Source of the DNA: Hirsutella rhossiliensis
Taxonomy: Eukaryota; Ascomycota; Sordariomycetes; Hypocreales; Ophiocordycipitaceae
Direction: 5' to 3'
DNA length: 64,000 nt
Assembly (NCBI RefSeq): GCF_020360975.1
Contig: NW_025408680.1
Coordinates: forward strand, 248,001 to 312,000
Made by a program: the position numbers and the translations under genes. Under the pieces are notes generated by a model that saw nothing but the letters and a program-made list of their open reading frames with translations, did not search any database and was not told the DNA's origin. Below, in pieces: positions 35,371 to 45,195 of this stretch (the stretch's first letter is position 1; the number at the start of each line of letters is the position of its first letter).

Positions 35371-37827
35371 ATGGAAACCGCCGTCTGCAGCCCGGCCAGC
35401 CTGGCACCTCGGCCTCATGCTGCGCAGCTGCATCCCGTCCATGTGCCCCCCGGCGACGACAAGACAGCCACCGACACCCTCGACTCGGCTGCCAGCGCCT
35501 TGTCCCGTGCTAGAGCCGACATGAAGGGGAGCGACCGATGGCGCCTTGCCAGCAGCGACACTTCCAGTCGAGTCGCAACGCCCGATCCGCATCTCCATCC
35601 TCCTCCGCCCTCGAGAAACTCGGCTCCGTCTGTTGCTCGTCCCGTTGCCGTGCTGCCCCCCCCTCCGGCACCTCTACCTTCGCCGCTGCCGACTCACTGT
35701 TCAAGCCGATCAGCGCCAGATTCTTCCTCGACTCCTCCCAACGCGGCTCCGGGTCAGCTTCCGCCACCCGGATTCGTCCTGCTTGGCATTGATGCTCGTC
35801 GGCCTCAACAAAGACCCAACTCGAGTCGACCGTCGCCTCAGCCTCCTCCCCCCCATCTCCCTCTAGTCCTCCGCCCCGAGTCCCTCCGCGATGGGAGACA
35901 ATCGCAGACTAGACCCGTCCCATCAGCGCCGCCTTCCGCCAGCATGACGCAGGGACAGACAAAAATGAACAATACTTGGTCGAGTGTGTCACAGAAGCCT
36001 CACCGGTCAAAAACACTACATTTCCCCCCTAGCCATTCCGCGCTTCATGCCAGTGACGAGCCCGTTCAGGCTCCAAGCCAAATCTACCTCAAAGGTCGTC
36101 CCACCAGACGTGCTACGCAGCAAATGCGGAACTTTGAGTCTGAACCATCGACCTTCTCGCTCTCTCGTCCCGCCCGCGCCATGTCGTCCAGTTCCGCTTC
36201 CTCATCGGAGGAGGATCCCATTGCCTATCGAAATACTCGCATATTCCCGCCCCAATTTCCAGCTCCTCCGACTTGCCGTTCGTCGGCACCGCGGAGCAGG
36301 TCTCTGGCCACGAACCGCATCACAACGTGGGTTTCTCAGTACGAAAAGGCTCGGAGCCCTGCGAGGACTCCATTGAGAGCTACGGGCTCGACCACAACGT
36401 CGGAGCAGCGAAGTTCAGCGGACGACGAGGCTTCCGTCGTCTCCGATGTCTCTTCGTACGCCGAAGTGCAGCTGCTATGGCAGCAGCTCAAAGAGAAAAG
36501 AGCCAAAGTGGGCGACATCAAACAACAGATGGCCAAGATGCGGCAGGAGCTCAGAATCCTCCGCCGACGCCAAGACGAAGCGGACAACGCATTCATGAGC
36601 GTCATCCGGCCCGTACTCGTCAACCCGTGGGGCCTGCCGCCAACCTCGGCCCAGGTCCTCGACAGCCGGATGGCAGCCATGCAAGACTTGCGAGACCAAC
36701 ACCACTTCCGAGAGACAGACTATGAAGCTCTTGAGCTTATGGTGGACGACGAGGAAACGAAACTTAACGGTTTGGAGACGAGATTCTTCAGTCTGCTGGC
36801 AGCCGGGCAAAGCAGGGTGGAGCACGCCGCCTCGTATCGCGCGACCCCTTCGGAAGCAGAGTCGGGCCCACCCTCCGACGTGCCCTACGAGTTGAGGGGA
36901 ATATCCGCGGACAAGCCATCAGAAGACCTTCATCCGCTCTACGTTGAGCTGACGTCGGCCGTCGGCGATCTCGAGAATGCAAAAGAGGAGTACCAGGACC
37001 TGCTTTACGTCAAGGAACAGTACGAATTCGAATCCAAGCTCAAATGGTCTACGGGCAAGAAGACGACGGCCGAAGCCGATGACTTTTTTGCCGAGTTTCC
37101 CGCGGAGGAGGCAAGGATGAAGGACGAGGTTTCGAGGCTTGAGAATCAGGTCGAAAGCCTCAAGCAGCTTTGCGAGGCAAAGAAGGTGATGAGGAAGCAC
37201 ATGTCGCTTCGGATGGCGTACGCATTGGATCCTCATACCAGATTCGAGGAACTGGAGCTGGAGGACAAAGCTTCGATCCTCGCCAGGAAGAAGTCTCTGG
37301 CCCATGCCGTCTTTTCCGAGATTCTGTCTCAGCCCGACCATGTCTTGGCTGAGCCGGAGCCGCTGACGTCGCTCCAGGCTCTCCGGGCCGCGGCTCGACT
37401 CCCGCAGGACAATGCCGAGAACAAAGAGAGGCAACGACTGGCCGCCAAGGAGTACTCCATTGACAACCTAACGCCAGGAGGCGAAGCGGGAGGCAGAGGA
37501 GACTTGGTCAACAGATGGCTACTTCAACAGCTTCGTCAGTCGCCGCTCAATGTGCAGCTCCTGCACTCGACGTTTGTCGCAAGCCGGTCGCTGAGAATCC
37601 GGGATCTCTGGCGATGGCAGCGCGACGCCATGTACTATTGGTGGCGCGACAGTACCATGGGCCCAGCCGAAGACACGCCCAAGTGCATCACGAGTGTTGA
37701 CTCCAATGACGCTTCTTGCCCGGGAACGCCGCAGATGTCAAGAGCGGTGTCGGAGGGCCAACTGGGATGCTACGATCACCACCCGGCTCGCCGTGAGAGT
37801 GACAGCGCAGTGACCGCCACGGGATAG
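35371..37827 (+). CDS. Large coiled-coil protein of unknown function
   Basis: A single exon encodes 818 residues from the ATG at 35371; the open frame extends a few codons upstream without another ATG. Roughly the first 350 residues are Pro/Ser-rich and likely disordered. From about 364 to 407 (AEVQLLWQQLKEKRAKVGDI onward) there is a strong coiled coil, followed by a conserved-looking NPWGLPPTS segment and further helical stretches near 535-560 and 580-610 (RMKDEVSRLENQVESLKQLC). The C-terminal third keeps helical character, ending in a Trp-rich patch (RIRDLWRWQRDAMYYWWRDS) before a Ser-rich tail. I do not recognise a named domain. The layout resembles fungal scaffold proteins. Codon usage and the absence of stops over 2.4 kb support a real gene. 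Confidence 0.8.
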   Translation: METAVCSPASLAPRPHAAQLHPVHVPPGDDKTATDTLDSAASALSRARADMKGSDRWRLASSDTSSRVATPDPHLHPPPPSRNSAPSVARPVAVLPPPPAPLPSPLPTHCSSRSAPDSSSTPPNAAPGQLPPPGFVLLGIDARRPQQRPNSSRPSPQPPPPHLPLVLRPESLRDGRQSQTRPVPSAPPSASMTQGQTKMNNTWSSVSQKPHRSKTLHFPPSHSALHASDEPVQAPSQIYLKGRPTRRATQQMRNFESEPSTFSLSRPARAMSSSSASSSEEDPIAYRNTRIFPPQFPAPPTCRSSAPRSRSLATNRITTWVSQYEKARSPARTPLRATGSTTTSEQRSSADDEASVVSDVSSYAEVQLLWQQLKEKRAKVGDIKQQMAKMRQELRILRRRQDEADNAFMSVIRPVLVNPWGLPPTSAQVLDSRMAAMQDLRDQHHFRETDYEALELMVDDEETKLNGLETRFFSLLAAGQSRVEHAASYRATPSEAESGPPSDVPYELRGISADKPSEDLHPLYVELTSAVGDLENAKEEYQDLLYVKEQYEFESKLKWSTGKKTTAEADDFFAEFPAEEARMKDEVSRLENQVESLKQLCEAKKVMRKHMSLRMAYALDPHTRFEELELEDKASILARKKSLAHAVFSEILSQPDHVLAEPEPLTSLQALRAAARLPQDNAENKERQRLAAKEYSIDNLTPGGEAGGRGDLVNRWLLQQLRQSPLNVQLLHSTFVASRSLRIRDLWRWQRDAMYYWWRDSTMGPAEDTPKCITSVDSNDASCPGTPQMSRAVSEGQLGCYDHHPARRESDSAVTATG

Positions 37828-39501
37828 ATGCACAATGAGGCCGATGATGCTCGCGCAGCAATCCTGGGCACAGCAAGCTCCTCTTAGAGTGCATGATTGA
37901 GAGGATGAAGTTTTCATTTTCTTGTGATGTGATTATGAGCGATGAAAAAGCCGGCGCTGGGATTACCACACGAAAAGAATAATTATGAGGTCAAGGGAAG
38001 AATGGCAAGGGACGAAATCGAAGCCATGTCGCCTCGCGCTTTCGGCGCCCGGTGGAGAGCGCCGAGCGCAGAGTCGCGGACCAATGGACGACGGGGACTT
38101 GCGCTGCAATGTCAGCGTCTCCACGGAGCACGCATGTACGATCTGGGGGGGCCTTACACTGCAGGCTCTACGTTTTCCTTCTGTCAATGGGAAAAGACGA
38201 TTATTCGGCCGAGAGCAACGACAACGGGTCTAGCCCTGGTGACGTGCTGGGCGGAGATGGTCACGGCATGTCCTCAGGGTGCGTCCCATGATGGACCGTG
38301 GAGAAACTCGAAAGGTGTGATTCATTATTACAAGGGGGCGCCTGAAAGCCAACGCTTGGGATCTCTGTGCTAAAGCCAGGGACTGTGGCAGATGCATACA
38401 CAGTAAGTCAAGAGCTTGTTCTTGTCCCGTCTGACGTGCATAAGTACCCGTTCAACGTTGAAGAGAAACATGCCTACCTACCTGCCTACCTATGCATGAC
38501 TAACATATAAAACTCCGCACAGACTACTATGAACCGTAGCGGGACACGGACTAGAATAAGCAGAAGCTCTTGACGAGCCTGTGCTGTCGTTACCTCCAGG
38601 CCTCTGTACATGTACCACCGAGGTCGCTGGGTCGGCAACGAAGGAGGGGAGCAGAAAGGCCCATAACTTCTGGCGTCGGAACAGATGTCTCGGCCCGGCC
38701 TTGCACGCATCAATTCTCCGCGCCTCGTGTAACTGCTGTATCACGGGCAGCGGCATGGATCGGGGGCCTCGGGCCTTTTTGGAGCCAGGGGGCTATGCGG
38801 GGAGAGGCAGGCGGATCGGATGGGCGATCGGCGCAGGGACCGGGACTCCGTACTCGGGGCGGGGAACGCGCTCTCCCTTGCTGCTAGGAGGACGAGCTCT
38901 GTACACGAGTGAGGGAGATGGCACTGCTCGGCTTAAGAGCTTGCCACCCACTTCTCTCTCACTGCCCCCCCCCCCCTCTTCTCCTGCATGGCTAATCTTG
39001 CTCAGGGAAAAGGGGAAACCAAAGTCCCGTAGCACTGCGAACGAGGGTGCCGGAGGGAGCTCCTGATTTGGTCAAATCACGATAGGTTCGCAGGCATGTG
39101 ATGTGGTGATGGCGGCCCCCTTTCCCCTCTCCGAGCTTGTCAAGCTCATGCAACCCTCCTCGTCCGGCTCGAACGACTTTCTTGGCGTGTGGGCGTATCA
39201 GATGTCACATGGTCGGAAGCAGGCTTTGGCTTCAAGTACGTCGATCCGGAGGGAGGGTTGCATCCGAAGGCTTGGCTACGGTGCAGGCACCCATCACACC
39301 GGTCTGGCACGTGTTTCGACATGTGTCTTTGTCTAGGTAGAATAATGATACGGGGAAACTTATAAAAGCAAGTCGATACAATTGAAGACGTCGTCCTTGG
39401 TCACGTCTCCAGAGCCGGGACTGGAATACCCGCCAGTACGCCTCGTTGCCGCGCAGACCAGAACCCCTTTGTCGCACTCCCACTATCCTTCATCTGCGTA
39501 A
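37828..39501. other. Intergenic region between convergent genes
   Basis: Non-coding 1.7 kb with no recognisable gene. Part must be 3' UTR of the coiled-coil gene and of the small basic protein gene that faces it. Confidence 0.5.
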
Positions 39502-40140
39502 TCACGCTCCGAAGCATCCCCACGCAAACACCGTCTTGTTCTTTTTCTTGCTCCTGCGCGAGACGGCATGTCTCAAGCCCGCTGCTGCCGGCCGCAGCCG
39601 AGCAGCGCTCTTGGCTCGGGGGCTGCTCAAACTGCGCCGACGGGACGCCTCCGCTTCGTCGTCCCGGCTTTGCTTGGGCGTGCTTCGTATCCGGTGCGAT
39701 TTCTTTTCCTGCCGGCTTCGTTTGGGCTTGCACTGCTCCTTGGTAGCTGAGTGCTGCTTGGCCACTTTTGAGCCGGTGTTTGGGACGTGGCGGTCCGAGT
39801 GAGCCTTCTTGGCGGGCGTCTCCATGGCGCTGTTCTTGGCCCGTAGCGACGTCTTGGTGATGGCTGTGCGGGGGAGCGTCAGGCCAGCTCCCAGACTCTT
39901 GTAGATGAAGGACGGACCGCCGGCCTCTGCGCGATGTCGGGGCGAGGGCGTCTTGCGCTTGTCGGAGCGGGCGCCATGACAGGCAGCCGCCGAGCCGCCG
40001 TGCGACGAGCGACGGGCTGAAGCGGGTGCATCGAGGGCTTCGCCGGGGTCCATGGAGGACGTCAGGGCAGCATAGCTATAGCCCGGGCCGACGGCGAAGC
40101 CTGTGCCCATGCCGGAGCTTGACCCATAGCTATAGGACAT
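39502..40140 (-). CDS. Small basic, probably disordered protein
   Basis: One uninterrupted frame encodes 212 residues. The N terminus is Gly/Ser/Tyr-rich (MSYSYGSSSGMGTGF), and the rest is dominated by Lys, Arg and Ser with many SPR-type and KRSRQEKKS motifs. This would suit a nuclear or nucleic-acid-binding protein. No domain is recognised. Support comes from frame length, a sensible start and strongly biased composition; the opposite strand of this segment has shorter frames. A chance open frame in GC-rich DNA remains possible. Confidence 0.45.
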   Translation of the reverse strand: MSYSYGSSSGMGTGFAVGPGYSYAALTSSMDPGEALDAPASARRSSHGGSAAACHGARSDKRKTPSPRHRAEAGGPSFIYKSLGAGLTLPRTAITKTSLRAKNSAMETPAKKAHSDRHVPNTGSKVAKQHSATKEQCKPKRSRQEKKSHRIRSTPKQSRDDEAEASRRRSLSSPRAKSAARLRPAAAGLRHAVSRRSKKKNKTVFAWGCFGA

Positions 40141-41700
40141 GGACAGGGGGGCCGTGCTGGACGGCAGCGGAAGAGGAGAAGTGGTGAGGAGGAGAAGGGC
40201 GACCTAGTGGGCGCTCGCAGCGTTTGCGTGCTCGACGATGACGATGGGGCCAAGAGGGCGGCGTCGGAGGAGGCTGGAAGTGGCACAAGGCGGCATGCTA
40301 GGCTGTTGCAATCGGGAGGGCGGAATGGAGATTCGTCGTAGGGAAAAGGTAAGAAGGGAGGAGAAGCAGTTTAACCGGGAGGGGGAGCCATATGGAGGCC
40401 GTCAAGATACTAACACTGAGCTTGTTGCGGAGGCTGGAGATGCAGGCGTTGCCTTCCATGCCGAGTCGAGGGATGGAGGGCTCCATCACGATGCCGGACT
40501 GTTCGGTTGGCGGTTGGGGAGGCGCGGCCAACGCATGGCGATGAGTCAGTTCATGACGCCGCAGCTAGGCAGCAAGGCAGCTGCCCTTGCGCCATTCTGC
40601 CGCTCCTTCCACGACTCGTCTTTGGTGATGCCTTCACGTCTGCTCGCTCTCAGCCTGCATTCGACAATGAAGACACCCATCTATCTCGTTCTACAAGCGA
40701 GCCGCCTGCTTCTTCCTCTCTCATGCCCCTGAGAATGCTGGGGCATCCTGAATGCTGTCTGCGCGAGGGCGTCTGGCCGTGGTGATTACAGCTTCCCCTT
40801 GCCGATGCCTGGCTGGCCTTGTCGTTGCATGTGCCGTTGCTGCGAGTCTTCGCGGAAGATGCAGCCGCAGGAATGTGGACGTTTCTCCTCTTCCAGGTGA
40901 GGCCGTTCCAGATTTTGTGCCCAGAGCAAGACATGCGGTGTAAGTGGCTGAGAGGATATCTTGTAGCCTACCAGACTTGGCCTCTGCAGCTTCTCGACGG
41001 CGATTAGTATTCATGTCGACAGCGCGATGGCGGCCAACACACCCTCGCGTGCGTAGTGCAAGGCTGACATGGATCCCGTTCATCATGTTCTTCATGTGTA
41101 ATTTCCGTATCATCCTCGGTCTCGCCGCCTGACTCTTGGGCAGCCATCACTGAGCAAATGGCACGGGCGGGCGTTCATGACAGAGGCTCGAGTGGTCCGG
41201 ATTACGCGGCCCAACTCGGCACACAGTTGCTGTGATCCTGCTCACAGGGTTACCGATTACTCTTCAAGTCTGGACAGGGCAAGGTGAGAGCCAACAAGAG
41301 GGCTATGGCTTGGAACGCTAGCATCTGGAGTCGCAGCGCCAGAGGTTGGACTTCCTCAGTAAGAGCATCTCCAACCTGTCGCCAACTATGCAAGCAGCCA
41401 CCACCGGGCGGAATCACTTTCCTCCCCAGCGCCTTCATTTCTGACCTCTTCAGCCTCAATGATTCTGGGGGAGATTCATCAAGACAATTGCTTAGAATTG
41501 ATGGCTGAGGTCCACCGGGCGTGACGACATGCAGCACTTGGCTTCCAGAGCCGTCATCTATATCAAGGCCCCTTTGCTCTCTCCAACCCAATCTCTTCAT
41601 CCTCAGATACTCACTACCATACTCACTTAGCTTCCAACAACCACTCTACGAATCAACCTTCTCCCTAGCACAGCTCACATCAAAATCCACTCCAGCGACA
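40141..41700. other. Intergenic region with promoter of the secreted repeat protein
   Basis: About 1.56 kb without a convincing gene. The last 170 bases before the ATG at 41701 are C/T/A-rich (many CTC and CCA words), as in the 5' leaders of highly expressed fungal genes. A TATA-like word (CTATAT) lies near 41558. Confidence 0.5.
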
Positions 41701-42234
41701 ATGAAGTTCTCCGCCGCCACCGCTCTCATCGTCTCCCTCGTCGGGACTGCTCTTGCTGCTCCCGCCATGAACGTAGCCGATGCCGCGCTCCTCAAGGAAT
41801 CGGGCACCATGATGAACATGACGGAGGGTGGCTTTGCGCCGCAAAAGCAGTACAAGAGGACCCAGATGGGCAGTGAGCAGAATAGCCATGGAAACACTGC
41901 GTCGCAAAAGCAGTATAAGAGGACCCAGATGGGCAGCGAGCAGGATAGCCATGCAAACACTGGCATGGGCTTTTCGGCCATGAACAAGGCGGCGACCGGC
42001 GAGAGGCGTCTTGTTTCCCGCGGCGAGGCAGTTGGCGCTTCTACCGCCGGTCCGGAGCGTGTTTCCGGTCAAGCAATGGACAGCATGGTTGGCGGATCCA
42101 TGCGCCAAGCAAACCCGTCGACACCGATGGTGGCCAGGAACAAGATGGTCTATGCCAACATGACCACGTCCTCTGCGAAGCTTTCCCGAGACGTCCAAGG
42201 GGCCAAAGCTATGAGCATGGAAGAGGATGAATAG
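41701..42234 (+). CDS. Secreted protein with two Kex2-type peptide repeats
   Basis: A single exon from the ATG at 41701 encodes 177 residues; an upstream in-frame ATG at 41521 is ignored because the signal peptide starts at 41701. Residues 1-20 (MKFSAATALIVSLVGTALAA) form a clear secretion signal. Residues 48-68 and 69-89 are two nearly identical 21-residue units, each starting QKQYKR and continuing TQMGSEQ, differing only at Asn/Asp and Gly/Ala-type positions. Each unit has a Lys-Arg pair, the site cut by the Golgi protease Kex2, and further dibasic sites follow (ERR). The product could be processed into short peptides such as TQMGSEQ-led fragments. No DUF3328 (UstY-like) gene, the mark of dikaritin-type RiPP clusters, was seen nearby. 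It could also be a wall or adhesive protein. Confidence 0.82.
   Translation: MKFSAATALIVSLVGTALAAPAMNVADAALLKESGTMMNMTEGGFAPQKQYKRTQMGSEQNSHGNTASQKQYKRTQMGSEQDSHANTGMGFSAMNKAATGERRLVSRGEAVGASTAGPERVSGQAMDSMVGGSMRQANPSTPMVARNKMVYANMTTSSAKLSRDVQGAKAMSMEEDE
41842..41967 (+). repeat. 63-bp direct repeat inside the secreted-protein gene
   Basis: Two tandem copies (41842-41904 and 41905-41967) differ at only a few positions, in-frame, giving the 21-residue protein repeat. High nucleotide identity suggests a recent duplication or ongoing homogenisation. Confidence 0.9.
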
Positions 42235-44595
42235 GAAGACTTGTGCCGTCCCCGCACCGAGAGGGGGTACGGTCATCCTTGAGCCCTCCCTTTTCGTTCA
42301 GCTGTCTCCGCGCCGTCACGAGTCTGTCCTCAGGAAAGGATGATGATGGCATTTGCGTTGCCCGGGGCTGGCTGCAAGGATACAGGGTCGCTTGGGTGAG
42401 GGACCTTTACGGCCAGGATCATTCGGTATAAGTTGGATGAATTTGAGGATTGGCAGATTCGCCGGCGGGACTGGGCTGATCAATGACGAACTGATGTGTA
42501 CTCTCGTTAAGATGAATGAATCAGATGAAGACTTGTAACCCTCGAACGGCAGGTTCATGTATTTGAGACTCTAAATCAGAGCAAATGTGACAGTAAACGT
42601 ACCAGGACACTCCCACTATGACTTTCTGAGTTTGAAGCCCTTTGTAGCTTCCGCCATTGACTATACAAGTCATTTTTTACATGGCCGCTTCCGTAGCTTG
42701 ACATCAAGCTCTATACTTTTGAGAGACACCGTATACAAATGATGTCTTTCGACACTCGGGGAACGTCAGGAGTCTCTCGGGTCGGCCAAGGTCGAAAAGA
42801 GCCGGAGGTTGCAACAGCTGCTGTTTTGTGTTTATGAACGCAGTTGCGTGGTCCTTTGGCTCTAAGTATCAGGGCCACGGATGAAATCTTTCTCCATCCA
42901 TGGTCTGCCTGGCCAGACAGTGTTCTTCCGCGTCGTATGTCTGATGTAGACAGCTCGCTACCGCTTTAGTTCAGGAGTGAGGCGGTCATTGTCGAGACAA
43001 GCGAGAAATAGCGCCGCAGTAGAATCGACCTAAAAAAAAGGGTGTTAATCGGTATTCAGTTTAGTGCTGTATGAGCAGTGGTCGAAGAGGCTTACTCGTT
43101 CAAGAATGAATTCTGGCGCCCACCAGATTGCGGCTCTCAGACTGTCAGGAATTGCCACTTTCGATTTGAAGCGCAAACGAGCATAAAGTCACCGGCATCT
43201 TCTTGGCCGCCTGTGATTTCTCCTGGAGTGGTACATTGGTCCAAGTGTCGAATCGCAGCAGCAACGAGCATGCTCATCCAGACCGTCGTAGCTATCCAGC
43301 GCGTCATGGTAATGCTCGTCGAGTGATGAGATACCACGAGCGCTCAGGTTGACTCAGACCGACCGGGTACGATGCCGAGCGCAAGGGGAATATGGTTATT
43401 CTAGTCCGTACCCAGAGACGGTTCGGTGAAAGTTGAAGGGATGAAGGCTGTCTTTGAAATAGAACTCAAGAAATGGGGGGACACGGGGCGTGAATGACAA
43501 CTCCCGTTCGCCAAGAAAAGGCTTGGCTTTGCCTTATCGTGCCCGACTCATACGAGCGGATGTTTTCCCACAAGTCAATGCCAAAGAGGGCAACCCTGGG
43601 GAACTTGAGATGGCAGATCAAGGACCAGACCAGTCAATTTACGTGTAGCGATGGATACTTCTATTGATATATGACTCGATTCATCTCTCTGACCAGTGCT
43701 GTTTGGAACTATGGCATCCGGGCAACAAGGGTGAGGCCTGAAGGCGGACGTTATGCGTGCCGGTTAGAAAGACAAGAAAAGAAGGTTCCAAAAAAGCTTA
43801 CTCGCCTTATAGATAACTTGGATTCCTAGTGTAGAGTTCTGGTGCTAGTGGTAAGGGCCCTATAGTGGAATTTCCGACGAGCCCAGGTCTTGAATGGGAT
43901 TGGTACGAAGTAGACATCCAGATTTCAAGTGGAACAATGTGCGTGGATTTCATTGGCCATTTATGTGTCGGAACGGATTCACCTACTGAAGCGACTTGCA
44001 GGATTTGAGACGAGTCAGTCAATTTCAGGGGGACGGCGGCGGGAGGAAGCACGTGTCTGAATGCTTTCAACGTGTGGTGCCCCCGCACCCCTTGGTCTGT
44101 CCAAGGCCCCGGAACGGTTAGCTCGTTGGCAGTTTACCGACTACGTGTTTCAGCACAAGGTGGAGCCAGGTCAACATGTGACGCAGCGTTGGCCGAACTA
44201 ACTGGCTCTTGCGGTTGGCATAAGAGTCAGGAAGGACCTAGTGGCAGAGGGGCGGCATTGGGCATGCTGTCAACGCGAAGTCAATGCCCCGGACCGGCCG
44301 AGGGGGCAACGCTATCCGACTCGAGCGGATACACATCATAAAAGGCGAGCAAAGTCAGCACCCAACTCACCAGGTGGTATTTGCTCCCATCATCGGGTCC
44401 ACCCTGAGTCAGTCTCGCGGCACATGCCGCATCAGCTAGTGACATGGAGCCATCCATCATACAGGGCTTCTTGTGGGATACTGCAGAGACGTCCAAGTCG
44501 ATACTACATTCAAGTTGCACGATCACCCCCATCTCGAAACCCGGTGGCCTAGTGATGACACACCAGCGCCAGTGCGTTATCAAGAGGAGCAAGTC
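42235..44595. other. AT-richer gap with intron-like signatures
   Basis: This 2.36-kb gap has no confident gene. On the minus strand there are two sequences shaped like fungal introns: 43095-43030 (GTAAGC donor, ACTAAAC word, T-run before AG) and 43801-43738 (GTAAGC donor, CTAAC word, TTCAG end). They suggest one or two transcribed units or gene remnants. See the candidate at 43137-43307. Confidence 0.4.
43137..43307 (-). CDS. Candidate small secreted Cys-containing protein, possibly broken
   Basis: A 56-residue frame starts with MTRWIATTVWMSMLVAAAIR, a possible signal peptide, then a short mature part with Cys25 and Cys45 and the segment FMLVCASNRKWQF. This resembles the first half of small secreted fungal proteins with C...VC...W patterns, but it stops at a TGA where such proteins usually carry another Cys, and an intron-like sequence follows at 43095-43030. 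It may be a short gene with an intron in its 3' UTR, or a pseudogene. Low confidence. Confidence 0.25.
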   Translation of the reverse strand: MTRWIATTVWMSMLVAAAIRHLDQCTTPGEITGGQEDAGDFMLVCASNRKWQFLTV

Positions 44596-45195
44596 TCATC
44601 GTCTCGACTTGAACGCCCTGAGAATGAGCCCTTGCATGGACTTGTGGGTGATGGGCATGTCGCGGCTGCCCACTCTCTGCTCTCTGATTTCCTCTTCCGA
44701 GGCCCAGGTAAAAGCTTGATGCTCGGCCGGATCGAGTCGAATATCTTGGCAAGACGCAACGTCGACGTGAAAGGCAAAGCGACAGAACCAACGAGTGCCA
44801 TCGCGGTTAGAAAAGACTGCGAGGTCACCGCCAGGCCCGTCTTCGTCCTCGGTCGCGAGCTGGCGGAAGTGCGTGGCAACAAGGCCAGCCTCCTCCCAGA
44901 GTTCGCGAGCAGCGCCGTGGAGAATGGTCGGGTCGTCTTGGTCGACGGCGCCGCCGGGTATCTCCCATCGGTCAGGCATGGTGTCGTGGCTGGCGCGTTG
45001 GATGACGAGAACCTTGCCCTCGGGGTTGAAGACGACGGCACCGGTGGCTAGGCCGTCCAGCTTCAGCCGTCTCTGTCGCAGCTTCGCCTCGTTGCTCGCG
45101 AGCCAGGTCTTGGCCGGCACGTCCCACTCGGCCAAACGGGTGTCGAAGTCGAAGCCGGAGGCAGCTTCTTGAGCGGAGGGAGCGGGCTGTGCCAT
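44596..45195 (-). CDS. Nudix hydrolase
   Basis: A single exon encodes 199 residues. Nudix enzymes hydrolyse nucleoside diphosphates linked to another group, with Mg2+ bound by the Nudix-box glutamates. The box is visible at about 81-105: IPGGAVDQDDPTILHGAARE followed by LWEEAGLV, which keeps the REx2EExG core. The first glutamate of the canonical GX5E is not in place, and an Asp-Asp-Pro stretch lies there instead, a variant common in fungal relatives as far as I recall. KVLVIQRASHDTMPDRWEIP precedes the box as expected. There is no signal peptide, so it is probably cytosolic or nuclear. The substrate is not predictable. It diverges from the peroxidase gene. Confidence 0.88.
   Translation of the reverse strand: MAQPAPSAQEAASGFDFDTRLAEWDVPAKTWLASNEAKLRQRRLKLDGLATGAVVFNPEGKVLVIQRASHDTMPDRWEIPGGAVDQDDPTILHGAARELWEEAGLVATHFRQLATEDEDGPGGDLAVFSNRDGTRWFCRFAFHVDVASCQDIRLDPAEHQAFTWASEEEIREQRVGSRDMPITHKSMQGLILRAFKSRR

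Noticed and set aside
43807..44088. 94-residue minus-strand frame
   Set aside because: It stops just before an intron-like donor and shows no signal peptide or domain; it may be part of a decayed gene but cannot be supported as a CDS.
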